Below, in pieces: positions 8,219 through 16,265 of a DNA stretch of 64,000 nucleotides. Source of the DNA: Prevotella sp. tc2-28 (GTDB lineage: Bacteria > Bacteroidota > Bacteroidia > Bacteroidales > Bacteroidaceae). Both the position numbers and the translations under genes were made by a program. The stretch covers positions 1-64,000 of the forward strand of contig NZ_FNRE01000011.1 of NCBI RefSeq assembly GCF_900107705.1. The letters run 5' to 3'. Below the pieces are notes generated by a model that searched no databases, had not been told where the DNA came from, and was given only the letters and a program-made list of their open reading frames with translations. Within the stretch, counting starts at the first letter, position 1; every line of letters starts with the position of its first letter.

Positions 8219-9526
8219 ATGAAGCGAATATTGTTGTTTTTTGTGTTCCTGTTGTGTGTTGTATTGACACAGGCGGCAGAGAATTATCCTTATCGTAGTG
8301 ATTATCTTTGGGTCACTGTCCCTGACCATGCCGACTGGCTGTATCAATGTGGTGAGAAGGCTACTGTAGAAGTACAGTTCTATAAGTATGGCGTCCCGCG
8401 TAATGGTGTGGTAGAGTGGGAGGTTGGTACGGACTTGCTTCCTGCAGACCAAAAAGGTACGGTCAACTTGAAGAACGGCCGTGCCAAGATTCAGATGGGG
8501 ACAGCGAAGAAACCGTCGTTCCGAGACCTGAGATTGAAGATGACGCTGGACGGGGTGACCTACGAGCATCATGTAAAAGTAGGATTCTCGGCTGATAAGA
8601 TCCAGCCGTTTACCAAGGAACCAAAGGATTTCTGGCAGTTCTGGCAACAAAATCTGGAAGAGGCCAAGAAGTTCCCCTTAAACTACACAAAGGAATATGT
8701 GAAGGAAATGTCGAACAGCAAAGTGGATGCATGGCGACTGAAAATCAGTCTGGACCGAGAGCGCCATTCGTTTTATGCCTATCTGCTGATGCCGAAAGGA
8801 GCCAAACCCGGATCTTGTCCTGTGGTGCTGACACCTCCAGGTGCTGGTGTTAAGCCCATCCGCGATGCAACGACGCGCCGCTTCTATCCCGAGAGTGGCT
8901 TTATTCGGATGGCGCTGGATATCCACGGTCTCAATCCGACGCTCAGCGAAGAGGTGTTTGCAGAGATTCGTGCGGCCTTCGACAATAAAGGCAATGCTTA
9001 TCTGCGACAGGGATTGGAGGACCGTAACCTTTATTATATGAAACATGTCTATTTGGGATTGGTGCGTTGTATTGACCTGTTGACGTCGTTGCCTGAATGG
9101 GACGGACGTAATGTTATTATGCAAGGCGGTAGTCAAGGTGGTGCTTTGGCACTAATTGGAACGGCCCTTGACAGTCGTGTTACCCTCTGCGTGGCTAATC
9201 ATCCGGCGCTTAGCGATATGGCTGCAGGCTCTGCCAACCTGACCAGTGGCTATCCTCATTTTACCAAGGAGAGTGGTGCTTATAGTGATGCTTGCATGAA
9301 AACGCTTCCTTATTATGATGTGGTCAACTTTGCCCGCCATATCAAGGTGCCTGTATACATGACGTGGGGATATAACGACAATACGTGTCCGCCAACAACG
9401 TCGTATGCCGTATGGAATGTACTCGCAGGTCCCAAAGAATCTCTGCTTACCCCCATCAACGAACATTGGACGAGCGATGCGACGGACCGTGGACAGATGG
9501 AATGGATGCGAAAACATTTGAAATGA
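8219..9526 (+). CDS. Acetyl xylan esterase / cephalosporin-C deacetylase (CE7)
   Basis: A 435-residue secreted esterase that removes acetyl groups from xylan side chains or xylo-oligosaccharides. The signal peptide covers about residues 1-20. An N-terminal beta domain of about 100 residues, beyond the classic 320-residue CE7 core, is followed by the alpha/beta-hydrolase core. The nucleophile is Ser 305 in GGSQGG, with Asp 387 (GYNDNTCPP) and His 416 (NEHW) completing the triad. It overlaps the next gene by 3-4 bases (ATGA). Export is inferred from the signal peptide. Several other polysaccharide-acting genes occur in the window but none is adjacent. Confidence 0.9.
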   Translation: MKRILLFFVFLLCVVLTQAAENYPYRSDYLWVTVPDHADWLYQCGEKATVEVQFYKYGVPRNGVVEWEVGTDLLPADQKGTVNLKNGRAKIQMGTAKKPSFRDLRLKMTLDGVTYEHHVKVGFSADKIQPFTKEPKDFWQFWQQNLEEAKKFPLNYTKEYVKEMSNSKVDAWRLKISLDRERHSFYAYLLMPKGAKPGSCPVVLTPPGAGVKPIRDATTRRFYPESGFIRMALDIHGLNPTLSEEVFAEIRAAFDNKGNAYLRQGLEDRNLYYMKHVYLGLVRCIDLLTSLPEWDGRNVIMQGGSQGGALALIGTALDSRVTLCVANHPALSDMAAGSANLTSGYPHFTKESGAYSDACMKTLPYYDVVNFARHIKVPVYMTWGYNDNTCPPTTSYAVWNVLAGPKESLLTPINEHWTSDATDRGQMEWMRKHLK

Positions 9527-10236
9527 TGAGATTGACCGATAAGGAAATCAAAGTGGTAGCTTTTGATGCTGACGATACACTTTGGGATTGTCAGTCGTGG
9601 TTCGACGATGTCGAACGTGAATGTGGCGAATTGTTAAAACCATGGGCTACGCAAGAGGAGGTGACGAAGGGGCTTTTCGCCACTGAGCGCGGTAATATGG
9701 AACTGCTCGGTTATGGCACTAAGGCTTTTACCATCTCCTTGGTGGAGAATGCGGTAAAGATGACACATGGAGAAATTACGGGCGACATCGTGTTGAGGCT
9801 GATAGAACTGGGGAAGAGTCTGCTGCGTTTTCCTACCAATCCACTACCGGAGGTCAAAGAGACGCTGAAAAGGTTGTATGACGACGGACGTTACCGTCTG
9901 GTCGTATTCACAAAAGGAGAGCTGCTCGATCAGGAAAGCAAGTTGAAACGCTCAGGCCTTGCAGGTTTCTTTGAGTATATGGAGACAGTGTCAAATAAGG
10001 GTATGGATGAGTATGTCGCTTTGTGTGAACATCTGGGTGTCAGCCCTAACGAGATGGTGATGGTTGGCAACTCCTTCCGTTCTGATATTGCACCGGCGCT
10101 GGCCGTTGGTTGCTTCACTATTCATATTCCCTATCATGTGGTGTGGGAGTTGGAAAAGTCAGAAGAATATCCACATGAGCACTTGCAAAAGATATCAGCA
10201 TTTAGTGAGATTTTGGACATTCTTTCTGTAAAGTGA
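9523..10236 (+). CDS. HAD-family hydrolase
   Basis: A 237-residue haloacid-dehalogenase-type phosphatase. Motif I is DADDTLWD (nucleophile Asp 15, acid Asp 17), motif II is VVFTKGE, and the last motif is MVGNSFRSDIAPA, whose Asp helps bind Mg. The cap is helical (subfamily I). Likely substrates are small phosphorylated metabolites, not specified by the sequence. ATG 9523 overlaps the esterase stop, and ATG 9526 is an alternative. Its 3' end overlaps the 3' end of convergent comEC by 42 bp. Confidence 0.85.
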   Translation: MMRLTDKEIKVVAFDADDTLWDCQSWFDDVERECGELLKPWATQEEVTKGLFATERGNMELLGYGTKAFTISLVENAVKMTHGEITGDIVLRLIELGKSLLRFPTNPLPEVKETLKRLYDDGRYRLVVFTKGELLDQESKLKRSGLAGFFEYMETVSNKGMDEYVALCEHLGVSPNEMVMVGNSFRSDIAPALAVGCFTIHIPYHVVWELEKSEEYPHEHLQKISAFSEILDILSVK

Positions 10237-11691
10237 GCCTATAACCCACATACAGCCTATAAATATATATATAAGGTATAGTTGCAGCGTGGTGAGATGG
10301 ATGTTTTCTATGCTACTATGTGGTAATATGGCAATATGGCTTAGCAATAGGTTCATTAGCGAGACAATAGTTGATAGAGACATGACTAGCAGTTGTTGCA
10401 GACTGCTCCACCAAAATACCACCATACAGGTCAGTGTCAAATAAAGGATGATGGTTGTCAGGGGGACAACTAGGTAGTTGCTGAGTAGGAAGTACGTGGA
10501 AAAGCGGCCGAAGTAGTAGGCGACAAGCGGTGCAGTTCCTATTTGTGCAGCTAACGAAACGGTAGTCAACCCCCAGAAGATATTCAGCCACCGGTGACGT
10601 TGCAGGACAGGAAGGGGAATAATCGTGGTAAATAACGGGTTAATCAGCACGATTGCCAATACGGCCGCGAAGGAAAGCTGAAATCCAATGTCATAGAGTG
10701 CGAAGGGGTTGATGACTAGCATGATAATTGCCGTAAAGGCTAATGTGTTGACTGACATGCGTTCGCGATAGCCCAATGAAAGCAGCGCATAAACTGTTAT
10801 CATAAAAGCAGCTCGCATAATGCTTGGTGACAAACCGGTGAGAAAGGCAAAAAACCAGATGGCTAGTACGGTTATCATCTGTGACAAAGTACGAAAGCGC
10901 CACCATCCAACAAACAACGTGACGACAACATAGATGATCATCAGGTGCATTCCGCTGAGAGCCAGTACATGAGTTGCTCCTACACGGGAGTATATGTCTC
11001 TCAGTTCGGTGCCTATCTGTGATTTGTCGCCTAATGTCATAGCTGCAATGATGCCATATACTTGACTGCCTAATTCCCATTGTTGATAGTGTAGCAGTAG
11101 TCGATGGCGTAGACGAAGTAGGCGAAGCCTGGCTTTCTCAATCAGGGGAAATCCTTCCAGCGATACAGCTCTTGGCTGCCAATATCCTTTCCGGATAAAT
11201 GTCTCGCCGGCAAAGTTATGGCATTGCATATAGCGTTGGTAGTCGAAATGGTTTTGTCGCCATTGGTGGATGGGCGTGACCTTCGACAAAATCTGTATGC
11301 CCTCTCCGATTGTGATGTGCTCACTGGCCTCGTCTCTGACAATGCGACACTTAATCTTTCGATGATGCTGTGCTGTCAGTGCATCGAATGTAACCACTTT
11401 TTCCTTAATGACAGGCTCACTAGTCACCACAACCTCTTGGTAGATAAGCTCTTGGGGCCATTTTGTCTTTAGTTGCTGTCCTCTCATGCTGCTGAGCATC
11501 GCTCCTAACACAAGTGTGCAGCCCCATATGCCAACAGTTTGGCAGCGTGGGAATCGGCGTAAAAGACAACTGATGAGCAACAAGGGAGTCAAATAATAGA
11601 ATCCCTTGCTCCAATTGTCTAAATATCCTCCCAATGTGATACCAATGATGAGGGAGATAGCCAGCGGAAGAAGTGGCGCATGAAGTTTCAT
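10195..11691 (-). CDS. comEC: ComEC/Rec2-family membrane protein, short form
   Basis: A 498-residue polytopic membrane protein. It has an N-terminal DUF4131-like region (about 1-170) with two membrane segments, then the ComEC competence core with the hallmark VLALSGMHLMI (about 225-245) and many membrane helices. ComEC forms the inner-membrane channel for single-stranded DNA in transformation. Long ComEC proteins add a C-terminal metallo-beta-lactamase-like nuclease domain. This protein ends shortly after the last helix (LYRKNVQNLTKC), so that domain is absent. The ATG lies 5 bases after a promoter box, so the mRNA is probably leaderless. Confidence 0.85.
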   Translation of the reverse strand: MKLHAPLLPLAISLIIGITLGGYLDNWSKGFYYLTPLLLISCLLRRFPRCQTVGIWGCTLVLGAMLSSMRGQQLKTKWPQELIYQEVVVTSEPVIKEKVVTFDALTAQHHRKIKCRIVRDEASEHITIGEGIQILSKVTPIHQWRQNHFDYQRYMQCHNFAGETFIRKGYWQPRAVSLEGFPLIEKARLRLLRLRHRLLLHYQQWELGSQVYGIIAAMTLGDKSQIGTELRDIYSRVGATHVLALSGMHLMIIYVVVTLFVGWWRFRTLSQMITVLAIWFFAFLTGLSPSIMRAAFMITVYALLSLGYRERMSVNTLAFTAIIMLVINPFALYDIGFQLSFAAVLAIVLINPLFTTIIPLPVLQRHRWLNIFWGLTTVSLAAQIGTAPLVAYYFGRFSTYFLLSNYLVVPLTTIILYLTLTCMVVFWWSSLQQLLVMSLSTIVSLMNLLLSHIAILPHSSIENIHLTTLQLYLIYIFIGCMWVIGSLYRKNVQNLTKC

Positions 11692-11696
11692 GGATG

Positions 11697-11704
11697 CAAA
11701 GGTA
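11697..11704 (-). promoter_or_regulatory. -7 box abutting the comEC start codon
   Basis: TACCTTTG on the minus strand ends 5 bases before the comEC ATG (11691), predicting a leaderless or nearly leaderless transcript. No good -33 match is seen. Confidence 0.5.
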
Positions 11705-11790
11705 CAGTTTTTTGATAGATATTTTAGTTAAATAATCATAAAAGTTTTAATTTAAGATATTCTAGTGCACATTATTAAATTGAAAAGCAG

Positions 11791-12004
11791 TACCTTTGCA
11801 GTCCGATTATTGGGGGAGAGACTTAGAATCCTCCGTGGGCCGTGTGTAAATAGTAGTGTCTTTGGCCGGGCATTGCGGTTTGTGAATCATGGTTCAGCAC
11901 AGACGTTAGACTGCGAGCAGGGCATTAGACTCCCTGTGCGTGGTAAGTGTGTGCATAATAGTGAAAAGAAAATTGTTTTTTAGTAGTAAAATTTAAAAAG
12001 AGAA
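11791..12004 (+). promoter_or_regulatory. Promoter and structured leader of rplM-rpsI
   Basis: TACCTTTG at 11791-11798 is followed by a leader of about 200 bases before the rplM ATG. This is far longer than other leaders here, and it fills the 313-base interval 11692-12004 that otherwise has no gene. Potential stems include GGAG/CTCC near 11813-11835, GGCC/GGCC around 11838-11865, and GCAGGG with CCCTGTGC (11917-11939). Ribosomal protein operons often carry leaders bound by their own product, so autoregulation by L13 or S9 is inferred. A 72-residue open frame across it looks incidental. Confidence 0.55.
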
Positions 12005-12472
12005 ATGAACACTTTAAGTTACAAGACCGTTTCCGTATCAAAGGAAGCTGCTCGTGAGCAGAAGGAATGGGTGGTCATCGATGCTACCGATCAGGTAGTT
12101 GGTCGCCTCGCTTCTAAAGTAGCTAAGATTATTCGCGGAAAGTACAAGCCCACCTTCACTCCTAATCAGGATTGTGGTGACAATGTAATCATCATCAATG
12201 CCGCTAAGGTGGTTTTCACTGGTAAGAAAGAGACTGATAAGGTTTACACCCGTTACACTGGTTATCCCGGTGGTCAGCGCTTCAATACACCTGCAGAGCT
12301 CCGCAAGAAGCCGTTTGGTGTTGAGCGTATCATCAAACACGCCGTTAAGGGTATGCTCCCCAAGGGCCCCCTCGGACGGAGCCTGCTGAACAACCTCTTC
12401 ATTTATGAGGGTACCGAACACAAGCACGAGGCTCAGAAGCCAAAGGCTATTGATATTAACCAGTATAAATAA
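12005..12472 (+). CDS. rplM: 50S ribosomal protein L13
   Basis: A 155-residue large-subunit ribosomal protein, one of the early-assembling 23S binders. Family signatures are visible: WVVIDATDQVVGRLASKVA at the N-terminus and the central GYPGG segment, then AVKGMLPKGPLGR. Length is normal. It sits 10 bases upstream of rpsI, the conserved bacterial pair, and behind a long leader. A-rich sequence precedes ATG in place of a Shine-Dalgarno motif. Confidence 0.98.
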   Translation: MNTLSYKTVSVSKEAAREQKEWVVIDATDQVVGRLASKVAKIIRGKYKPTFTPNQDCGDNVIIINAAKVVFTGKKETDKVYTRYTGYPGGQRFNTPAELRKKPFGVERIIKHAVKGMLPKGPLGRSLLNNLFIYEGTEHKHEAQKPKAIDINQYK

Positions 12473-12482
12473 ATAAGGAACG

Positions 12483-12869
12483 ATGGAACAGATCAATGCA
12501 ATAGGTCGTCGTAAGAGCTCTGTAGCTCGCGTTTACCTCACCGAAGGAACGGGTAAAATCACGATCAACAAGAAAGACTTGGAAGTATACTTCCCCTCTG
12601 CCATCCTGCAGTATGTTGTTAAGCAGCCGCTGAACCTGCTGGAGGTCGCTGAGAAATATGACATCAAGGCCAACCTCGACGGTGGTGGTTTCACTGGACA
12701 AAGCCAGGCTCTTCGCCTCGCTATCGCCCGTGCCCTCGTTAAGGTAAATGCCGAAGATAAGAAGAACCTGAAGGATCACGGCTTCTTGACTCGCGACTCT
12801 CGTGAGGTTGAGCGTAAGAAGCCCGGACAGCCCAAGGCTCGTCGCCGCTTCCAGTTCAGTAAGCGTTAA
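12483..12869 (+). CDS. rpsI: 30S ribosomal protein S9
   Basis: A 128-residue small-subunit protein whose basic C-terminal tail reaches the P-site tRNA. It shows the family start AIGRRKSSVARVYL, the core GGGFTGQSQALRLAIARAL, and the invariant tail ending RRRFQFSKR. It is the second gene of the rplM-rpsI unit. A leader-like hairpin region follows before rpsB. Confidence 0.98.
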   Translation: MEQINAIGRRKSSVARVYLTEGTGKITINKKDLEVYFPSAILQYVVKQPLNLLEVAEKYDIKANLDGGGFTGQSQALRLAIARALVKVNAEDKKNLKDHGFLTRDSREVERKKPGQPKARRRFQFSKR

Positions 12870-12989
12870 TCATACTGAACAAGGTTTAGTATCTAAACTG
12901 ACGGGACTCTGGCTAGTACAACTAGACTACCCGCCGGTTGATCTAACAAAGGATTAAAAAGAAAGTAAACAACAAAAAGAAAAAGAAAA
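12870..12989 (+). promoter_or_regulatory. rpsI-rpsB intergenic RNA hairpins
   Basis: Two good stems lie in this 120-base gap: GTTTAG/CTAAAC (12884-12898) and a bipartite stem with CGGG...CCCG outside and CTAGT/ACTAG inside (12902-12933). No T-run follows either, so they are not ordinary terminators. No TAnnTTTG promoter is visible, so rpsB-tsf may be cotranscribed with rplM-rpsI. An S2-responsive leader or an RNA-processing site is inferred. Confidence 0.45.
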
Positions 12990-13814
12990 ATGGCAAGAAC
13001 TAATTTTGATCAATTGCTGCAGGCTGGCTGCCACTTTGGCCACCTGAAGCGTAAGTGGAACCCAGCAATGGCTCCCTACATCTATACCGAGCGTAACGGT
13101 ATTCACATCATTGACCTGCATAAGACTGTAGCAAAGATTGACGAGGCTGCAGACGCACTGAAGCAGATTGCCAAGAGCGGCAAGAAAGTGTTGTTCGTCG
13201 CTACTAAAAAACAGACTAAGGAAATCATCGCCGAGAAAGCTCAGAGCGTTGGTATGCCTTACGTCATTGAGCGCTGGCCGGGTGGTATGTTGACCAACTT
13301 CCCGACTATCCGCAAGGCCGTTAAGAAAATGGCGAACATAGACAAACTGATGCAGGATGGTACTTACAGCAACCTTTCAAAGCGTGAGTTGCTGCAGGTA
13401 ACCCGTCAGCGCGCCAAGTTGGAGAAGAACCTCGGTTCTATTGCTGACCTGACCCGTCTGCCTTCAGCCCTTTTCGTTGTTGACGTGATGAAGGAGCAGA
13501 TTGCCGTTAAGGAAGCTAACCGTCTTGGTATCCCCGTATTTGGTATCGTTGACACCAACTCTGATCCCAAGAATATCGACTTTGTTATCCCCGCTAATGA
13601 CGATGCCAAGGACAGTGTAGAGGCTATCCTTACCGCTTGCTGCAACGCCATCAACGAAGGTGTTGAGGAACGTAAGGTAGAGAAGGCCGACGAGAAGGCT
13701 GCTGACGCTCAGGTTGAGGCAGAGGCTGAAGAGGCAAAGCCCAAGCGCCAGGCTCGCAAGACCCGCAAGGCTGCTGAAGAGGGAACTCCTGTTGCTGAAG
13801 AGGCTGCAGAGTAA
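12990..13814 (+). CDS. rpsB: 30S ribosomal protein S2
   Basis: A 274-residue small-subunit protein. It begins with a segment like NFDQLLQAGCHFGHLKRKWNP, and the second signature is around VPVFGIVDTNSDP (here GIPVFGIVDTNSDPKNIDF). The last 50 or so residues form an Ala/Glu/Lys-rich extension (EEAKPKRQARKTRKAAEEG) beyond the conserved core, which is common in Bacteroidetes S2. It is followed after 41 bases by tsf, the usual bacterial pair. Confidence 0.98.
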   Translation: MARTNFDQLLQAGCHFGHLKRKWNPAMAPYIYTERNGIHIIDLHKTVAKIDEAADALKQIAKSGKKVLFVATKKQTKEIIAEKAQSVGMPYVIERWPGGMLTNFPTIRKAVKKMANIDKLMQDGTYSNLSKRELLQVTRQRAKLEKNLGSIADLTRLPSALFVVDVMKEQIAVKEANRLGIPVFGIVDTNSDPKNIDFVIPANDDAKDSVEAILTACCNAINEGVEERKVEKADEKAADAQVEAEAEEAKPKRQARKTRKAAEEGTPVAEEAAE

Positions 13815-13855
13815 GATAAGAATTAAAGATTATAGATTAAAAGTTAAAGAATAAA

Positions 13856-14851
13856 ATGGCTATTTCAATTGATGATATCAAGAAGCTTCGCGCTATGACT
13901 GGTGCAGGTCTGGCTGATGTAAAGAAGGCTCTGACCGAGGCTGAGGGCGACTTCGATAAGGCAAAAGAACTGCTCCGTGAGCGTGGTCTCGCTATCGCTG
14001 CAAAGCGTTCTGACCGTGAGACATCTAATGGTTGTGTTCTCGTAAAGGCTGTTGATGGCTTTGCTGCTATGATTGCCTTGAAGTGTGAGACAGACTTTGT
14101 TGCCAACGGTGCTGACTTTATCGCCCTGACTCAGAGCATTCTGGATGCCGCTATTGCCAACAAGTGCAAGGATATTGAGGCTGTTAAGGCTCTCAACATC
14201 AATGGCCAGACTGCTCAGGAGGCTGTTACACAGCGTTCTGGTATCACTGGCGAGAAGATGGAACTCGACGGCTACCTCGTGCTCGAGGGAGAGAATATTG
14301 AGGTTTACAACCACATGGGCAAGAACACCCTGTGCACCATGGTACAGCTCAACAAGAACGCTGCTGAGGTAGGTCACAAGCTGGCTATGCAGGTTGCTGC
14401 CATGAAGCCCGTTGCGCTGAATGCAGAGAGCGTTGACCAGAAGATTCTCGACGAGGAGTACAAGACCGCTGTTGAGAAGACCAAGCTCGAGCAGGTTGAG
14501 AAGTACGTAGAGGTTGTTCTGAAGAAGGCTGGCATCAACCCCAACCTCGTTGACTCTGAGGACCATATTGAGAGCAACATGGCTAAGGGCTGGCTCACTC
14601 AGGAGCAGGCTGACGAGGCCCGCAAGCTGAAGGAGAGCGCTGCTGCCGAGAAGGCTGCTTCGCTGAACCAGAACATGATAGAGAACATTGCCAAGGGCCG
14701 TGTTCAGAAGTTCTTAAAGGAGAACTGCCTGGTTGACCAGGAGTTCCAGTTCGGTGACGGCGACAAGGCTACCGTTTCTCAGTGGCTTGCCCAGCAGGAC
14801 AAGGAGCTGAAGATTGTAGACTTCAAGCGCTTCACACTGGTTGCTGAGTAA
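13856..14851 (+). CDS. tsf: Translation elongation factor Ts
   Basis: A 331-residue guanine-nucleotide exchange factor that releases GDP from EF-Tu. The N-terminal UBA-like domain includes TGAGLADVKKALTEAEGD, and the exchange core has the TDFVAN-type motif (CETDFVANGADF). It is somewhat longer than the E. coli protein, as usual for Bacteroidetes. It is second in the rpsB-tsf unit and is followed by a strong terminator. Confidence 0.97.
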   Translation: MAISIDDIKKLRAMTGAGLADVKKALTEAEGDFDKAKELLRERGLAIAAKRSDRETSNGCVLVKAVDGFAAMIALKCETDFVANGADFIALTQSILDAAIANKCKDIEAVKALNINGQTAQEAVTQRSGITGEKMELDGYLVLEGENIEVYNHMGKNTLCTMVQLNKNAAEVGHKLAMQVAAMKPVALNAESVDQKILDEEYKTAVEKTKLEQVEKYVEVVLKKAGINPNLVDSEDHIESNMAKGWLTQEQADEARKLKESAAAEKAASLNQNMIENIAKGRVQKFLKENCLVDQEFQFGDGDKATVSQWLAQQDKELKIVDFKRFTLVAE

Positions 14852-14874
14852 TCACATTCAGTAGATAATTATCC

Positions 14875-14916
14875 AAGCATCCCGATTCACAACAGCGTGA
14901 GTCGGGATGCTTTTTT
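14875..14916 (+). terminator. Rho-independent terminator after tsf
   Basis: AAGCATCCCGA(T)TCAC pairs with GTGAGTCGGGATGCTT around a short loop and runs into TTTTTT. It also lies just past the stop of the convergent fusion gene and could serve both. Confidence 0.9.
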
Positions 14917-14943
14917 ATGCTCGTCATGTGGTGGCACGTTGAA

Positions 14944-16239
14944 CTATTTCAATGCTCGAATCAGGAAGTCGCTCGCGTAGTCGGTGGTGCGGTAGACGTT
15001 CTGTCCGAATCCGTGGTCGAAATACTCCTGCAACACGTATTCCGAGCCTTTCCAAAGCTGATGGTAGCGCTCGCCATAGGTGTAAGGAACTACGCGATCG
15101 GCATTCCCGTGGATAATTAGGGCTGGCCCCTGGTAATGGGCTGCCGTCTCATAGATAGGCAGTGAGAAGGCTGTCTTGATGTATTTCGCACCGAGTTTCT
15201 GACCTGGCCAAAGTTCTACAAACTCTGGAGGGTCCAAGGGGTTGAACTGCTTTCCGAAGACAGAACCGCGGATGGCGTCGTCACGCAGTACGGCAGCAGG
15301 CGCCATCAGCACCACGGCACTGATGTCCGTATTCAGTTCTCCAGCCGTCATTGAGGCAACCACTCCACCCTGTGAATGACCAACTAAAGCGATTTTGCCG
15401 ACGTATGGTAGACGCTTGACAAAGGCAACAACCTTCTTGGCATCTTCTATCTCGTTGGGCACGGTCATGTCCTGGAACTTTCCTTCGCTCTCTCCGTGTC
15501 CGTTGAAATCAAAACGGATGCTGGCAATGCCATGCTTCTGAAGAGAATCGGCAACCAACTCAAACAGCGGGCCCTCCTTGCGCCCCCCGAAGCCGTGGCA
15601 GAAGACAACCATCGGGCAATGCTCACCCTGCTTCAGGGCAGGCTTCTGAACGATGGCAGCCAGTTTGCCGTGGTCACCGTCTATTGTCACGCGCGTTTTC
15701 GTAGGAACAAACCCTGTAGGGCGCAATTCCTTCAGGTACTTGTCCACCTTGTAGGGCAACACCGTAGAAAGCGCCACCTTGCCATCCTTGTCAATGACAA
15801 CCATTGAGGGAATCCACTTCACCCCATAAGCCTTGGCAATGTCCGTCTCACGGAATTTCTTCAGTTCTGATACCTGCGTATATGTTATGCCAAATAGCTG
15901 ACACGCTTTCTTCCACGCTGCTACGTCGGTGTCCATGGATATTCCGATGAACTCGACTCCCTGCGGTCCGTATTCCTGATGCATGCGGACTACCTCAGGG
16001 GCGTCCTTACGGCAATCCGGGCACCATGAGGCCCAAAAGTCAAGGACAACGGTCTTACCCTTCAGTTTTGATAGTTGGAATGTTTTTCCGTCAATGGTTT
16101 TCATCTTAAAGTCTGGCGCCATCGTACCGGGCTTAATCAGGTCGGTGGCATACTTGCCGTCAAAGTCTGGCTCGCCAAACTGAGCGTTAGCAGAAAGGGT
16201 TGCAATGAGCAACACCATGCTTAGGAATAGTTTTTTCAT
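14944..16239 (-). CDS. Secreted fusion: TlpA-like thioredoxin plus feruloyl-esterase-like hydrolase
   Basis: A 431-residue exported protein with two enzyme domains. The signal peptide covers residues 1-19. A TlpA/ResA-type thioredoxin domain (about 35-172) has an intact active site WCPDC (Cys 73, Cys 76) and the cis-Pro segment WIPSMVVID. An alpha/beta hydrolase (about 180-431) has HGFGG, NGHGESEGKF, nucleophile Ser 289 in GHSQG, Asp 381 (HGNADRVVP) and His 409 (FDHGFG). The hydrolase resembles bacterial cinnamoyl/feruloyl esterases of the Est1E type. The substrate is inferred only. It lies 26 bases downstream of the BASS transporter gene, probably in one operon. The fusion is in one uninterrupted frame. 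Confidence 0.85.
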   Translation of the reverse strand: MKKLFLSMVLLIATLSANAQFGEPDFDGKYATDLIKPGTMAPDFKMKTIDGKTFQLSKLKGKTVVLDFWASWCPDCRKDAPEVVRMHQEYGPQGVEFIGISMDTDVAAWKKACQLFGITYTQVSELKKFRETDIAKAYGVKWIPSMVVIDKDGKVALSTVLPYKVDKYLKELRPTGFVPTKTRVTIDGDHGKLAAIVQKPALKQGEHCPMVVFCHGFGGRKEGPLFELVADSLQKHGIASIRFDFNGHGESEGKFQDMTVPNEIEDAKKVVAFVKRLPYVGKIALVGHSQGGVVASMTAGELNTDISAVVLMAPAAVLRDDAIRGSVFGKQFNPLDPPEFVELWPGQKLGAKYIKTAFSLPIYETAAHYQGPALIIHGNADRVVPYTYGERYHQLWKGSEYVLQEYFDHGFGQNVYRTTDYASDFLIRALK

Positions 16240-16265
16240 CCGTTATAAGTGATTAATTAGACATG

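Noticed and set aside
10195..10236. Possible fusion or frameshift where the HAD and comEC 3' ends overlap
   Set aside because: Both frames are intact and convergent; overlapping 3' ends also occur at rsmD/cls and purN/GH43 here, so this is ordinary packing.
11765..11983. 72-residue frame in the rplM leader
   Set aside because: Crosses the promoter box and has no conserved features; the interval is better explained as a structured leader.
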